64,000 bases of DNA from Nocardia elegans NBRC 108235. Its GTDB lineage: Bacteria > Actinomycetota > Actinomycetes > Mycobacteriales > Mycobacteriaceae. Below are positions 54,441-63,407 of the stretch, piece after piece; the first letter of the stretch is position 1; each line of letters begins with the position of its first letter. The stretch spans positions 1 through 64,000 of the forward strand of contig NZ_BDBF01000021.1 in NCBI RefSeq assembly GCF_001612845.1. The letters are read 5' to 3'. Below the pieces are notes generated by a model. That model did no database searches, was not told the origin of the DNA, and saw nothing but the letters and a program-made list of their open reading frames with translations. The position numbers and the translations under genes are program-made.

Positions 54441-55607
54441 GTGGATTTCCAACTGACAGAGGACCAGCTCACGATTCGTGACGCGGTCGCGGAGCTGGCC
54501 GCCAAATTCGGCGATCAGTACTGGCAGGAGAAGGACGAGAAGCACGAATTCCCGACGGAGTTCTACAACGCCTTCGCCGAAGGTGGCTGGCTGGGCATCA
54601 CCACCCCCGAGGAGTACGGCGGGCACGGCTACGGCATCACCGAGGCTTCGATCCTGCTCGAGCAGGTGGCCGCATCCGGCGCCGGGATGAACGGCGCCAG
54701 CTCGATGCACCTGTCGATCTTCGGCATGCATCCGGTGATCGTGCACGGCAGCGAGGAACTCAAGCAGCGGACGCTGCCGCGCATCGTCAACGGTGACTTG
54801 CACGTCTGCTTCGGTGTCACCGAGCCGGGTGCCGGACTGGATACCACCAAGATCACCACCTTCGCCCGGCGCGAGGGCGACAGTTACATCGTCAACGGGC
54901 GTAAGGTCTGGATTTCCAAGGCGGTCGAGTCGGAGAAGATCCTGCTGCTGACCCGCACGCAGAAGTTCGAGGATTCCCCGCGCAAAACCGACGGTATGAC
55001 GCTGTTCCTCACCGATCTGGACCGCGACAAGGTCGACATCCGGCCCATCAAGAAGATGGGCCGCAACGCGGTGACCTCCAACGAGCTGTTCATCGACAAC
55101 CTCGAGATCCCCGCCGAGGATCGGGTCGGCGAGGAGGGCAAGGGCTTCACCTACATCCTCGACGGCCTCAACCCCGAACGGATGCTGGTGGCCGCCGAAG
55201 CGCTCGGAATCGGCCGCGCCGCGCTGCGTGCCGGTGTCCGGTACGGCAACGACCGCGAGGTCTTCGGTCGCCAGATCGGCAAGAACCAGGGCATTCAATT
55301 CCCCCTCGCTGATTCGCTGGCCCGCCTCGATGCCGCCGAGCTGATGCTGCGCAAGGCCACCTGGCTCTACGACAACGGCAAACCCTGTGGGCGCGAGGCG
55401 AATACGGCCAAATATCTGTGCGCTGACGCTGGCTTCGAGGCCGCCGACCGCGCGCTGCAAACCCACGGCGGCATGGGCTACTCCGAGGAGTACAACGTGT
55501 CGCGCTACTTCCGGGAAGCGCGCCTGACCCGCATCGCGCCGATCAGTCAGGAAATGGTCCTGAACTTTCTCGGTTCCCACGTACTCGGCCTCCCGAGGAG
55601 CTACTGA
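54441..55607 (+). CDS. acyl-CoA dehydrogenase
   Basis: A 388-residue flavoenzyme: GITTPEEYGGHGYG, GVTEPGAGLDTTKITTFA, NGRKVWISKA, YGNDREVFGRQIGKNQGIQFPLAD, and HGGMGYSEEYNVSRYFREARLTRIAP. A Glu in LNPERM could act as base, as in isovaleryl-CoA dehydrogenase; the usual C-terminal Glu is absent. It heads an overlapping chain of dehydrogenase, SDR, thiolase and CoA-transferase, i.e. one beta-oxidation round. The GTG start has a GGAG site. Confidence 0.88.
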   Translation: MDFQLTEDQLTIRDAVAELAAKFGDQYWQEKDEKHEFPTEFYNAFAEGGWLGITTPEEYGGHGYGITEASILLEQVAASGAGMNGASSMHLSIFGMHPVIVHGSEELKQRTLPRIVNGDLHVCFGVTEPGAGLDTTKITTFARREGDSYIVNGRKVWISKAVESEKILLLTRTQKFEDSPRKTDGMTLFLTDLDRDKVDIRPIKKMGRNAVTSNELFIDNLEIPAEDRVGEEGKGFTYILDGLNPERMLVAAEALGIGRAALRAGVRYGNDREVFGRQIGKNQGIQFPLADSLARLDAAELMLRKATWLYDNGKPCGREANTAKYLCADAGFEAADRALQTHGGMGYSEEYNVSRYFREARLTRIAPISQEMVLNFLGSHVLGLPRSY

Positions 55608-56401
55608 TGACCGATCAGACATCGACAGCCAAGAGTCCCTCCGGCGTCGAAGCCTTCCGCCTCGACGGCCGCACCGCGTTGGTCACCGGCGCCGGTGGTG
55701 GCGTCGGCGCGGCGGTAGCGGAGGCTTTCGCCGCAGCCGGCGCGGCCGTGCTGGTAACCGACATCGACAAGGACGCGGCCGCGGCCGTCAGCCGGCGAAT
55801 TACCGCAGCCGGCGGCGTCGCCGAACCGTTCACCCTCGATGTGTGCGACGGCGACAACGCCCGCGACGCGGTTGCCGCCGCCGCCCGGCTCGGTGACGGC
55901 AAGCTCAATATCCTGGTGAACAACGCGGGTGTGATCGCTCCCGCGATGTTCCCGAAGATGGACGAGGCCAAGTTCCGCAAGGTTCTCGACACCCATCTCA
56001 TGGGCAGTTATCACTGCAGTCATGCCGCTCTCGACTACCTGCCCGACGACGGAAGCGGTCGCATCATCAACGTGACCTCCGCGGCCGGACTGACCGGCAC
56101 CATCGGCCAAGCCAATTACGGTGCCGCCAAGGCCGCGATCATCGGCTTGACCAAGTCGCTCGCGCGTGAGCTGGCCAAGCAATCGGTCACGGTGAACGCG
56201 GTAGCACCGCTGGCCGCCACCGCGATGACCGAGAACATTCGCAGCAACGAGAAACTCGCCGCGAAGACTCTCGCGCGAATACCATTGGGACGCTGGGCAT
56301 ATCCCGACGAGATAGCCCCCACCTTCGTCTTCCTGGCCTCCGGGGCCGCGGGATACATCACCGGCCAGGTCCTGCCCGTCGACGGCGGGACGGTGATCTG
56401 A
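55607..56401 (+). CDS. SDR family dehydrogenase, 3-hydroxyacyl-CoA-type
   Basis: A 264-residue short-chain dehydrogenase. NAD motif TGAGGGVG (27-34), NNAG (105-108), catalytic Ser158, Tyr171 and Lys175. Its ATG overlaps the preceding TGA by one base. Placed between a dehydrogenase and a thiolase, it probably oxidises the 3-hydroxyacyl-CoA in the cycle. The N-terminal 20 residues extend past the usual start of the fold. Confidence 0.87.
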   Translation: MTDQTSTAKSPSGVEAFRLDGRTALVTGAGGGVGAAVAEAFAAAGAAVLVTDIDKDAAAAVSRRITAAGGVAEPFTLDVCDGDNARDAVAAAARLGDGKLNILVNNAGVIAPAMFPKMDEAKFRKVLDTHLMGSYHCSHAALDYLPDDGSGRIINVTSAAGLTGTIGQANYGAAKAAIIGLTKSLARELAKQSVTVNAVAPLAATAMTENIRSNEKLAAKTLARIPLGRWAYPDEIAPTFVFLASGAAGYITGQVLPVDGGTVI

Positions 56402-57600
56402 TGGGCGCACGCGTATCGGGCCCGTTCGCGACCTCGGGCCGCGAGGTCGTCATCGCCGAGGCGGTGCGCACCCCGATCGGCAGATCCCATCCCGAGAAGG
56501 GATGGTTCCGCGACATCCACCCCAATGCGATGCTGGCGTCGTGCTACCAGGATCTGGTCGCCCGCAGCGGAATCGACCCCGCCGTGGTGGAGGACCTGAT
56601 CATTGGGTGCACCGCACCGTTCGGTGAGCAATCGCGAAACATCGGACGCAATGCCTGGCTGCAGGCCGGATACCCGGCGGAGGTCCCCGCGACCACGCTG
56701 GATCGCCGCTGCGGATCGGCGCAAACCGCGGTGAATTTCGCTGCCGCACTGGTGTCTTCGGGCGTGCACGATATCGTCATCGCCGGTGGCGTCGAGCACA
56801 TGGGCCATGTGCCGATGAATTCTCCCGCCAAGATCAGCGAACTGTACGGTGATCCGTGGCCTGCAGCGCTGCGGGAACGCTACGACTTCGTCACTCAGGG
56901 CGAGAGCGCGGAACTGATCGCGGAACGCTGGGATATCTCCCGGACGGAGATGGACGAATTCGCGGTGCGCTCGCATGCGTTCGCGACCGAGGCCATCGCC
57001 GCCGGCCGTTTCGACGCCGAGATGGTGAAGATGGACCTCGACGGCGAGATCCGCACCGGAGACCAGACGGTCCGGCCGGGCACCTCGCTCGAGACACTGG
57101 CCAAGCTGGCGACGGTCTTCCGTCCCGAGAACGGGCGGATCACCGCCGGCACCTCGAGCCCGATCTGCGACAGCGCGGCCGCGGCGCTGCTGTGCACGCG
57201 GGAAGCGGCGCAGCGGTACGGGTTGCGCATCAGGGCGCGGATCGCAGATCAGACTACCGTCGGCGTCGACCCGATCATCATGCTCACCGGCCCGATCCCC
57301 GCCACTCACAAGCTGCTGGAGCGCAACGGTCTCGGCGTCGCCGACATCGATCTATTCGAGGTCAACGAGGCGTTCTCGTCGGTCGTCCTCGCCTGGCAGC
57401 GGGAGTTGAAGCCCGATATGGACCGAGTCAACGTCAACGGCGGTGCGATCGCACTCGGCCACGCCGTCGGCGCAACCGGCTCGCGGCTGATCGCGACGAT
57501 CCTCGCCGAGATGGAACGGCGCGACAGCCACCTCGGCCTGGTGACCATGTGCTGCGGCGGCGGACTGGGCACCGGGACCCTCATCGAGCGGGTGGACTGA
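56401..57600 (+). CDS. acetyl-CoA acyltransferase (thiolase)
   Basis: A 399-residue thiolase. Nucleophile Cys104 in DRRCGSAQTA, active His in GGAIALGHAVGATG and the second Cys in MCCGGGLG. It differs from the fadA product at 15521 in the active-site neighbourhood (HAVGATG rather than HPLGATG), so another chain type is likely. It overlaps both neighbours by one base. It should release acetyl-CoA or another acyl-CoA after each turn. Confidence 0.91.
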   Translation: MGARVSGPFATSGREVVIAEAVRTPIGRSHPEKGWFRDIHPNAMLASCYQDLVARSGIDPAVVEDLIIGCTAPFGEQSRNIGRNAWLQAGYPAEVPATTLDRRCGSAQTAVNFAAALVSSGVHDIVIAGGVEHMGHVPMNSPAKISELYGDPWPAALRERYDFVTQGESAELIAERWDISRTEMDEFAVRSHAFATEAIAAGRFDAEMVKMDLDGEIRTGDQTVRPGTSLETLAKLATVFRPENGRITAGTSSPICDSAAAALLCTREAAQRYGLRIRARIADQTTVGVDPIIMLTGPIPATHKLLERNGLGVADIDLFEVNEAFSSVVLAWQRELKPDMDRVNVNGGAIALGHAVGATGSRLIATILAEMERRDSHLGLVTMCCGGGLGTGTLIERVD

Positions 57601-58829
57601 TGCTCGACTTCGGCGAGCTGCTGCGGCCGGGAATGGGGGTTTGGTGGAGCCAGGCCGCCGCGGAGCCGCGCCCATTGGTCGATCAACTGCTCGCGCAGGC
57701 GTCCGAACTCGGCCCGCTGCGCCTGTTCACCGGGCTGAGCTGGAACGACCAGCTAGCGCAATCGATGTCGCCCACCGACACGATGGTCTCCTACGGCGGA
57801 CTCGGCGCGCTCCGCGAGCTCGGAGCGACCGACCGGCTCGAGGTCGTCCCCTGTCACTACTCGGCGCTGCCTCGGATGTTCGCCGAGCATCGCCTGCCCT
57901 GCGAAGCCGGACTGCTCCAGGTGTCGCCGCCGGACCGGGACGGCATGTGCTCACTGGGAATCGGTGTCGACTACATGGCCGACGCCATCGGTCACACCCC
58001 GCTGCTGTTCGCCGAAGTCAACAAGCAGATGCCCGCGGTCCCCGGCTCACCACGAATTCCGCTGAGTCGCTTCGCGGCAACCCTCGAGACCGATCGGCCG
58101 CTGCAACAGGAGGACCGCCGTCCCGCTGGGGACCTCGACCGGGTGATCGCGGCTCGTATCGCCGAATTGATCGACGACGGCGACACGCTGCAGGTCGGCA
58201 TCGGTTCCATGGGAGCGGCCGTCTTCGACGCGCTGGCCGGACATCGCGATCTCGGCGTGCACACCGGCATGATCACCGACGGGGTGCTCGCGCTCATCGA
58301 CAAGGGCGTGATCACCGGTAGCCGCAAACAGATCGACGTCGGATTCTCGGTCGCCGGAACGGCATTGGGATCGGCGGATATGTACGCCCGGATCGGTGAA
58401 CTTCCGGTGCTGTTCCGCCCCACCAGCTATACCCATGCGCCGCAAGTGCTTTCGACGTTGAGCTCGCTGGTCGCGGTCAACTTCGCGATCGAGGTGGATC
58501 TCACCGGCCAGGTTGGCGCGGAGATGAGCCGGGGCACCTATCTCGGCGCGGTCGGCGGCCAGGTGGACTTCGCCCGGGCCGCCGCACTGACCGGGAAGCG
58601 CTCCATCATCGCGCTCCGGTCGAAGATGCGCGGACGTTCCTCGATCAAATTCGCTCTCGACGAAGGTGTTGTCACCACCGCGCGCGCCGATGTGGACTGC
58701 GTGGTCACCGAACACGGTGTCGCGCATCTGCGCGGGCAACCACTGGCCGAGCGCCGCCGCCGTCTGATCGATATCGCGGCGCCGGAGTTTCGAGACGAAC
58801 TCGCGAGCGCTGCCCGCCTCGCGTCCTGA
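57600..58829 (+). CDS. acetyl-CoA hydrolase/transferase family CoA-transferase
   Basis: A 409-residue family I-like CoA-transferase. Segments are LFTGLSWNDQ, CSLGIGVDYM, QVGIGSMGAAVFDAL (CoA-binding Gly motif) and VVTEHGVAHLRGQPLAERRRRLI at the C-terminus, the last typical of 4-hydroxybutyrate and related CoA-transferases. It may move CoA between a pathway acid and acetyl- or succinyl-CoA, sparing ATP. The catalytic Glu was not pinned down by eye. The ATG overlaps the thiolase stop by one base. Confidence 0.84.
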   Translation: MLDFGELLRPGMGVWWSQAAAEPRPLVDQLLAQASELGPLRLFTGLSWNDQLAQSMSPTDTMVSYGGLGALRELGATDRLEVVPCHYSALPRMFAEHRLPCEAGLLQVSPPDRDGMCSLGIGVDYMADAIGHTPLLFAEVNKQMPAVPGSPRIPLSRFAATLETDRPLQQEDRRPAGDLDRVIAARIAELIDDGDTLQVGIGSMGAAVFDALAGHRDLGVHTGMITDGVLALIDKGVITGSRKQIDVGFSVAGTALGSADMYARIGELPVLFRPTSYTHAPQVLSTLSSLVAVNFAIEVDLTGQVGAEMSRGTYLGAVGGQVDFARAAALTGKRSIIALRSKMRGRSSIKFALDEGVVTTARADVDCVVTEHGVAHLRGQPLAERRRRLIDIAAPEFRDELASAARLAS

Positions 58830-58868
58830 ACCCACCGAACCACTTGTCATCGAAAGGAATCACCACTC

Positions 58869-59627
58869 ATGAGTAATCGCGTAGCGCTCGTCACCGGCGG
58901 CGCCCAGGGAATCGGCGAGGGCATCTCGCGCAAACTCGGTGCGGCCGGGTTTCGGGTCGCAGTCGCCGACCTGAATCACGACGTGGCACAGCAGACCGCG
59001 AAGGAGATCGTCGCCGCCGGTGGTCAGGCGATCGCGGTGCCGATCGATGTGACCGACACCGTCTCGGTTCGGGCAGCGGTCCAGCAGGTCACCGAGAGCC
59101 TCGGGCCGGTCGAGATCGCGGTCAACAACGCCGGCTGGGACGACTTCATGAAGTTCCTCGACACCGACGAAGCGTTCTGGGACAAGATCCTCGACATCAA
59201 CTTCAAGGGCGCCCTGCGCGTCAACCACACCGTGGTGCCGGGCATGATCGAGCGCGGCTTCGGGCGCGTGATCAACATCGGCTCCGACGCGGGTCGAGTC
59301 GGCTCCTCGCTGGAGGCCGTGTACTCGGGTGCCAAGGGTGGCATCATCGCCTTCACCAAGACCCTCGCCCGCGAGGTTGCCACCAAGGGCGTCACCGTCA
59401 ACACCGTGTGCCCCGGCCCGACCGACACCCCCGCGCTGCGCAAGTTCGCGAACAACTCGGGCCAGGACGCCGACAAGGTGCTGGGCGGCATGACGCGCGC
59501 GGTGCCGATGAAGCGGCTGGCGCTGCCGTCCGATATCGCGGCTGCGGTAGCGTTTTTCGCCTCTGACGAGACCGGCTACATCACCGGCCAGACCCTCTCG
59601 GTCAGTGGCGGCCTGACCATGGCGTGA
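58869..59627 (+). CDS. SDR dehydrogenase, BadH-like (2-hydroxycyclohexanecarboxyl-CoA dehydrogenase)
   Basis: A 252-residue SDR with TGGAQGIG (9-16), NNAGWDDF (86-93), Asn111, Ser139, Tyr152 and Lys156. NNAGWD-x-[35 protein letters not shown] and [11 protein letters not shown] closely follow my memory of Rhodopseudomonas BadH. BadH oxidises the ring hydroxyl next to the CoA thioester to a beta-keto acid. The following gene overlaps by four bases and encodes a BadI/MenB-type hydrolase, the next step in that pathway. Confidence 0.85.
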   Translation: MSNRVALVTGGAQGIGEGISRKLGAAGFRVAVADLNHDVAQQTAKEIVAAGGQAIAVPIDVTDTVSVRAAVQQVTESLGPVEIAVNNAGWDDFMKFLDTDEAFWDKILDINFKGALRVNHTVVPGMIERGFGRVINIGSDAGRVGSSLEAVYSGAKGGIIAFTKTLAREVATKGVTVNTVCPGPTDTPALRKFANNSGQDADKVLGGMTRAVPMKRLALPSDIAAAVAFFASDETGYITGQTLSVSGGLTMA

Positions 59628-60493
59628 GCGCCGCTGTGGGTGATGAGACCGTGGGTGACGGCACGGGGGAGTGGTCGACGGTCCGGCGCTACGAGGACGT
59701 CGACTACTCCCGCACGGCTGACGGCATCGCCAAGATCACCATCTGCAGACCGGAGGTCCACAACGCCTTCCGCCCGCAGACACTCGTGGAGATCTCCGAT
59801 GCGCTCACCCATGCCCGGGAGGATCCGTCGATCGGCGTCATCGTCTTGACCGGCGAGGGTGACAAGGCGTTCTGCTCCGGAGGCGACCAGCGCGTCCGTG
59901 GCGACACCGGCTACCTTTCCGATCCGGGCAACCCGGCCGCGGTCGGCCGCTTTCACGTCACCGACCTGCAGGTGCAGATCCGCCGGTTGCCCAAGCCGGT
60001 CGTGGCGATGGTGGCGGGATACGCCGTCGGCGGCGGACATGTGCTGCAGATCGTCTGTGACCTCACCATCGCCGCCGACAACGCATGCCTGGGACAAGTG
60101 GGTCCCAAGGTCGGCTCGTTCGACGGCGGCTTCGGCGCCGGCCTGCTGGCCGATATGGTCGGTGTGCGGAAGGCCAAGGAGATCTGGTTCCTCTGCCGGC
60201 AGTACGACGCCGCCGAGGCGCTCGAGATGGGACTGGTCAACACCGTCGTCCCGCTCGCCGACCTCGAGACGGAAACACTCGCCTGGTGCCGTCGAATGCT
60301 GGAGCTGTCACCGATGGCGCTTCGGCTGATGAAGGCGAGTTTCCACGCCGCCGAAGACGGTCTGGCCGGGATTCAGCAGCTCGCGCACGATACGAATCTG
60401 CTGTTCTACGCCACCGACGAGGCCAAGGAAGGTCGCGAGGCATTCAAGGCCAAGCGGCGACCCGAGTTCGACCGTTTTCCGCGTCGAGCCTGA
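59624..60493 (+). CDS. crotonase of the MenB/BadI group, predicted 2-oxocyclohexanecarboxyl-CoA ring hydrolase
   Basis: A 289-residue crotonase. [56 protein letters not shown], and [21 protein letters not shown] are common to MenB (naphthoate synthase) and BadI (ring-opening hydrolase); detail is nearer MenB. The overlap with the BadH-like gene and absence of other men genes argue for ring cleavage of a 2-keto-cyclohexane-carboxyl-CoA to a pimelyl-CoA. GTG start by overlap. Confidence 0.8.
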   Translation: MSAAVGDETVGDGTGEWSTVRRYEDVDYSRTADGIAKITICRPEVHNAFRPQTLVEISDALTHAREDPSIGVIVLTGEGDKAFCSGGDQRVRGDTGYLSDPGNPAAVGRFHVTDLQVQIRRLPKPVVAMVAGYAVGGGHVLQIVCDLTIAADNACLGQVGPKVGSFDGGFGAGLLADMVGVRKAKEIWFLCRQYDAAEALEMGLVNTVVPLADLETETLAWCRRMLELSPMALRLMKASFHAAEDGLAGIQQLAHDTNLLFYATDEAKEGREAFKAKRRPEFDRFPRRA

Positions 60494-60513
60494 CATATCG
60501 GAGGATCGCCGAG

Positions 60514-61581
60514 ATGACGACATTTGGGGTCAACGCGTTCGGTGTCGGCCGCGGGCCGCAGCGGTTCGCGACCATGACCGAATTGGCGCGCGAAGCCGAG
60601 GAAATCGGATGCGCGGCAGTGTGGACCAGCGAGCTCTACAGCCGCTCGGCCACAGTGCCGATGGCGGCGCTGGCCGCGGGCACCAGTACGATCCGGATCG
60701 GATCGAATATTGCCTACGGTGTCGGCCGCAGTCCGCTGATGTGGGCGGCGGAAGCGCGTGACCTCGATGAATTGTCCGGTGGCCGAATCATTCTCGGCAT
60801 CGGAAACGGTACGCCGAAGATGATGGAGGCCTGGCACGGCGTACCCGGCGAGGCGCCGGCCGCGAGAATGGCCGAACTGCTCACCGTCCTGAAGGCGCTG
60901 TGGCGTCTGCACGAGGGGCCGGTTCACCACGACGGTCGCTTCTATCACGTCCACATCTTGCCCACTTCCGACGTGCCGGAACCGATCCGGGCCGAGATTC
61001 CGATCTGGATCGCCGGTGTGAACAAGCTGATGCTGCGTACCGCCGGCGAACGTGCCGACGGGCTGGTAGGCCATCCGATGTTCACCGCCGACTATGTTCG
61101 CGGTCCGGTCGCAGACGAAATCGCCGCCGGCGCGGCGATTTCGGGCCGCGACGCGGCCGAGGTAACCATCATGGGTATCCGGATGTGCGCGATCGACGAC
61201 GACGTTGAACTGGCGCGGCGCCAGGCCGCCTTCGCCATCGGCCAGTACGCCGCGTCCCGGGTCTACGATCGGCTGTTCGCCCTGCACGGATGGAGTGCGG
61301 AGCAGGAGAGGATCCGACGAGCGGCCCGGGAACGCGACACCGAGGCGCTGATCGGCGCCGTCACCGACGACATGATCGACACCATCGCGATCGCTTGCCG
61401 ACCGTCGGAGTTCCCGGCAGCCCTGGCGCGGATTCCCGCCGGCTTCGACCATCTCGACCTGATCGCGCCGCCGTGGGGGCTGAGTGATCAAGAGACCCGT
61501 GCGATCAACTCCCGGATACTCGCCGGCCTGCGGACCCACCTCGCGAATTCGGTACCGGCGAGCGGTGCCGCGCCGGTGTGA
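60514..61581 (+). CDS. LLM class flavin/F420-dependent oxidoreductase
   Basis: A 355-residue luciferase-like TIM-barrel: LAREAEEIGCAAVWTSELYSRSA, IRIGSNIAYGVGRSPLMWAAEARDLDELSGGRIILGIGNGT, then a C-terminal half with PIWIAGVNKLMLRTAGERADGLVGHPM. The typical N-terminal VNAFGVGRGP suggests an F420-type member. A GGAGG-like site precedes the ATG. It ends the BadH-BadI unit. The reaction is unknown; reduction or dehydrogenation of a ring intermediate is possible. Confidence 0.84.
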   Translation: MTTFGVNAFGVGRGPQRFATMTELAREAEEIGCAAVWTSELYSRSATVPMAALAAGTSTIRIGSNIAYGVGRSPLMWAAEARDLDELSGGRIILGIGNGTPKMMEAWHGVPGEAPAARMAELLTVLKALWRLHEGPVHHDGRFYHVHILPTSDVPEPIRAEIPIWIAGVNKLMLRTAGERADGLVGHPMFTADYVRGPVADEIAAGAAISGRDAAEVTIMGIRMCAIDDDVELARRQAAFAIGQYAASRVYDRLFALHGWSAEQERIRRAARERDTEALIGAVTDDMIDTIAIACRPSEFPAALARIPAGFDHLDLIAPPWGLSDQETRAINSRILAGLRTHLANSVPASGAAPV

Positions 61582-61606
61582 GCGTTGCGATGCCCGAGCT
61601 GCGGCC

Positions 61607-62380
61607 TCAGGCCTCGCGCAGCTCGATTTCGGTCCGTTCCTCGACCTGGACGACGGCCTCGGCATAGCCGTGGACGTGCTTGGTCATGCGTCGCGTCGCC
61701 GCAGCGGAGTCGCCCGCCCGGATGGCGTCGGTGATCGTCTTGTGTGCCCGGTAGGTGGTCTGGCGCACCGCCTCGTCGACGAACGCGGTGTTCTCGGTCG
61801 AGCTGTAGATGGCAGTCGACAGCGCGGTCATGAAGCCGGTCAGCAGTTCGTTGTGACTGGCGGTTGCCACCGCCAGGTGCCAGTCGACGTTCGCCTGCAA
61901 AAACTCCTCGAGCGGGATGTCGAGGTCACCCAGCTTCTTGTTGGTCGCGTCCAGGGCGGCGATGTCGTCGTCGGTGCGGTACTTGGCCGCGAGCGCTGCG
62001 CAGGCCGGTTCGATCGCCTCACGGGTTTCGAGCAGGTCGGACAGTTTCAGTTGTTGTCCGCGGATGAGCAGATTCACCGATGAGGCCACCGAGGCCCCCC
62101 CGGGTTGTTGGACGAAGGCGCCGCCGGACCGGCCGGTCTTGATGACGACCAGCCCCTGGACTTCGAGGATGCGGAGAGCCTCACGAACGGTGGTCCGGCT
62201 CATCTGCGTCTGAGTCACCAATTCGCGTTCGGGCGGCAACGCGGTGCCCGATGGGAATTCCCCGCGCAGGATGCGCTCGCGAAGGTCGTTCGCCAGGACA
62301 TCGGACGCTTTGGGTACCTGCATCGGCTGCAGCTGAACCGGGTGTCGCGCAACCGTGCTCGACGAGGGCGACTCGGGCAT
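61607..62380 (-). CDS. GntR/FadR-family transcriptional regulator (FCD domain)
   Basis: A 257-residue regulator. The winged helix (about 24-90) has ERILRGEFPSGTALPPERELV and SRTTVREALRILEVQGLVVI. The C-terminal FCD domain carries RE-AIEPACAALAA and His residues at DWHLAVATASHN and TKHVHG for metal/effector binding. The ATG at 62380 is preferred over the GTG at 62386 by CAGGTG spacing. Two TGGT-N3-ACCA palindromes flank its promoter and similar ones precede much of the island, so it is the probable repressor, released by an acyl-CoA or ring acid. Confidence 0.88.
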   Translation of the reverse strand: MPESPSSSTVARHPVQLQPMQVPKASDVLANDLRERILRGEFPSGTALPPERELVTQTQMSRTTVREALRILEVQGLVVIKTGRSGGAFVQQPGGASVASSVNLLIRGQQLKLSDLLETREAIEPACAALAAKYRTDDDIAALDATNKKLGDLDIPLEEFLQANVDWHLAVATASHNELLTGFMTALSTAIYSSTENTAFVDEAVRQTTYRAHKTITDAIRAGDSAAATRRMTKHVHGYAEAVVQVEERTEIELREA

Positions 62381-62402
62381 CGTCACCTGCTTTCTGTGTA
62401 TT

Positions 62403-62413
62403 TGGTCGTACCT
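62403..62413. promoter_or_regulatory. GntR/FadR-type operator (autoregulatory)
   Basis: TGGTCGTACCT, 22 bp before the GntR start, suited to autorepression. It is almost the same as the site before the MaoC gene at 43857. Confidence 0.75.
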
Positions 62414-62468
62414 AATCTATCAGCAAAGCGTCCTGTCATGCGAGTTCGACTACGCGCGAGAAGAACTG

Positions 62469-62489
62469 TATTTTGGTCATACCAAAATA
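62469..62489. promoter_or_regulatory. GntR/FadR-type operator, perfect
   Basis: Arms TATTTTGGT and ACCAAAATA around CAT, a perfect 9-bp inverted repeat. It lies just upstream of a TTGACT -35 element for the enoyl-CoA hydratase gene. It is the best match to the TGGT-N3-ACCA consensus on that side. Confidence 0.8.
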
Positions 62490-62493
62490 ATGG

Positions 62494-62522
62494 TTGACTT
62501 ACGGTCGTGGTCTGGATAGCTT
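62494..62522 (+). promoter_or_regulatory. candidate promoter of the enoyl-CoA hydratase gene
   Basis: TTGACT (62494-62499) and TAGCTT (62517-62522) are separated by 17 bp, a housekeeping-type arrangement, 58 bp before the start at 62581. The operator at 62469-62489 ends five bases before the -35. Confidence 0.45.
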
Positions 62523-62580
62523 CCAATAGAAGGAAGTCGGCCGCAGCGGTGTCGACGAGTTGCTGAATGCGAGGGACGGC

Positions 62581-63363
62581 GTGGCAGAGCGGGCGCAGGA
62601 TGTGGTCACCTGGAAATCGGTGGCGCCGGGAATCGTGGAGGTAACGCTCCAGCGGCCGCCCGCCAATGCGCTGGGGCTGCCACTGCTGGACGGCATGCAC
62701 CTGGCGATGGACGCTGCGGAGAAGGCGGGCGACGTCAAGATCATGGTGGTCCGATCGGCGCTGCCGGGATTCTTCGCCGCGGGTGCCGACATCAAACACC
62801 TGTCGACGATCGACGCCGAGTCCTTCACGGCCTACGGCGACACGATGCGTGCGGTTAACGATCGACTGACCGCGTCGCCGTGGATCTCGATTGCCGCGAT
62901 CGACGGGGTGGCGCTGGGTGGGGGACTCGAACTCGCCATGGCATGCACACTGCGAGTCACGGGACATGCGGGCCGATTCGGGCTGCCCGAGGTGAAACTC
63001 GGGTTGATCCCGGGTGCCGGAGGTACGCAGCGGCTGCCCAGGCTGGTCGGGCGGGGGCGAGCGTTGGACATCATGCTCACCGCTCGTCAGGTGAGCGCGG
63101 AGGAGGCATACCGGATCGGCTTGGTGGATCGGCTCACCGACGGTGACGTCACCGAGGCCGCCGAGGCCTTCGCGCGGGAACTGCTCGGCCCCTCCTTGCC
63201 GGCCCAGCTCTCCGTGGTCCGCACGGTCGACGCGGCTTTCGACCTGCCGCTCGAAGAGGGGGCGCGCTACGAGGTCGAACAGATCCAAGCGCTGTTCGAG
63301 GACGGGGAGGCTGCAGAGGGCATCAGTGCTTTCGTCGAGAAGCGCAAGCCGCACTTCCGTTGA
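62581..63363 (+). CDS. enoyl-CoA hydratase/isomerase family protein
   Basis: A 260-residue crotonase: PGFFAAGADIKHLS (oxyanion segment), GVALGGGLELAMACTLRV with one catalytic Glu region, and FGLPEVKLGLIPGAGGTQRLPRLVG with the second. Both Glu residues expected of a true hydratase are present. The GTG at 62581 has GAGGG six bases upstream; a TTG at 62560 is the alternative. It could hydrate cyclohex-1-ene-carboxyl-CoA (BadK role) or act in chain beta-oxidation. Divergent from the GntR gene. Confidence 0.88.
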   Translation: MAERAQDVVTWKSVAPGIVEVTLQRPPANALGLPLLDGMHLAMDAAEKAGDVKIMVVRSALPGFFAAGADIKHLSTIDAESFTAYGDTMRAVNDRLTASPWISIAAIDGVALGGGLELAMACTLRVTGHAGRFGLPEVKLGLIPGAGGTQRLPRLVGRGRALDIMLTARQVSAEEAYRIGLVDRLTDGDVTEAAEAFARELLGPSLPAQLSVVRTVDAAFDLPLEEGARYEVEQIQALFEDGEAAEGISAFVEKRKPHFR

Positions 63364-63407
63364 GCCCAGACCCCGCCGCTATCGATCTGCTTGCCACAGG
63401 AGCCTGC

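Noticed and set aside
59624-60493. Annotation as menaquinone-pathway naphthoate synthase (menB)
   Set aside because: Sequence alone would permit it, but the coupling to a BadH-like gene and lack of any men neighbour make a ring-hydrolase role more likely, so no menB symbol is given.
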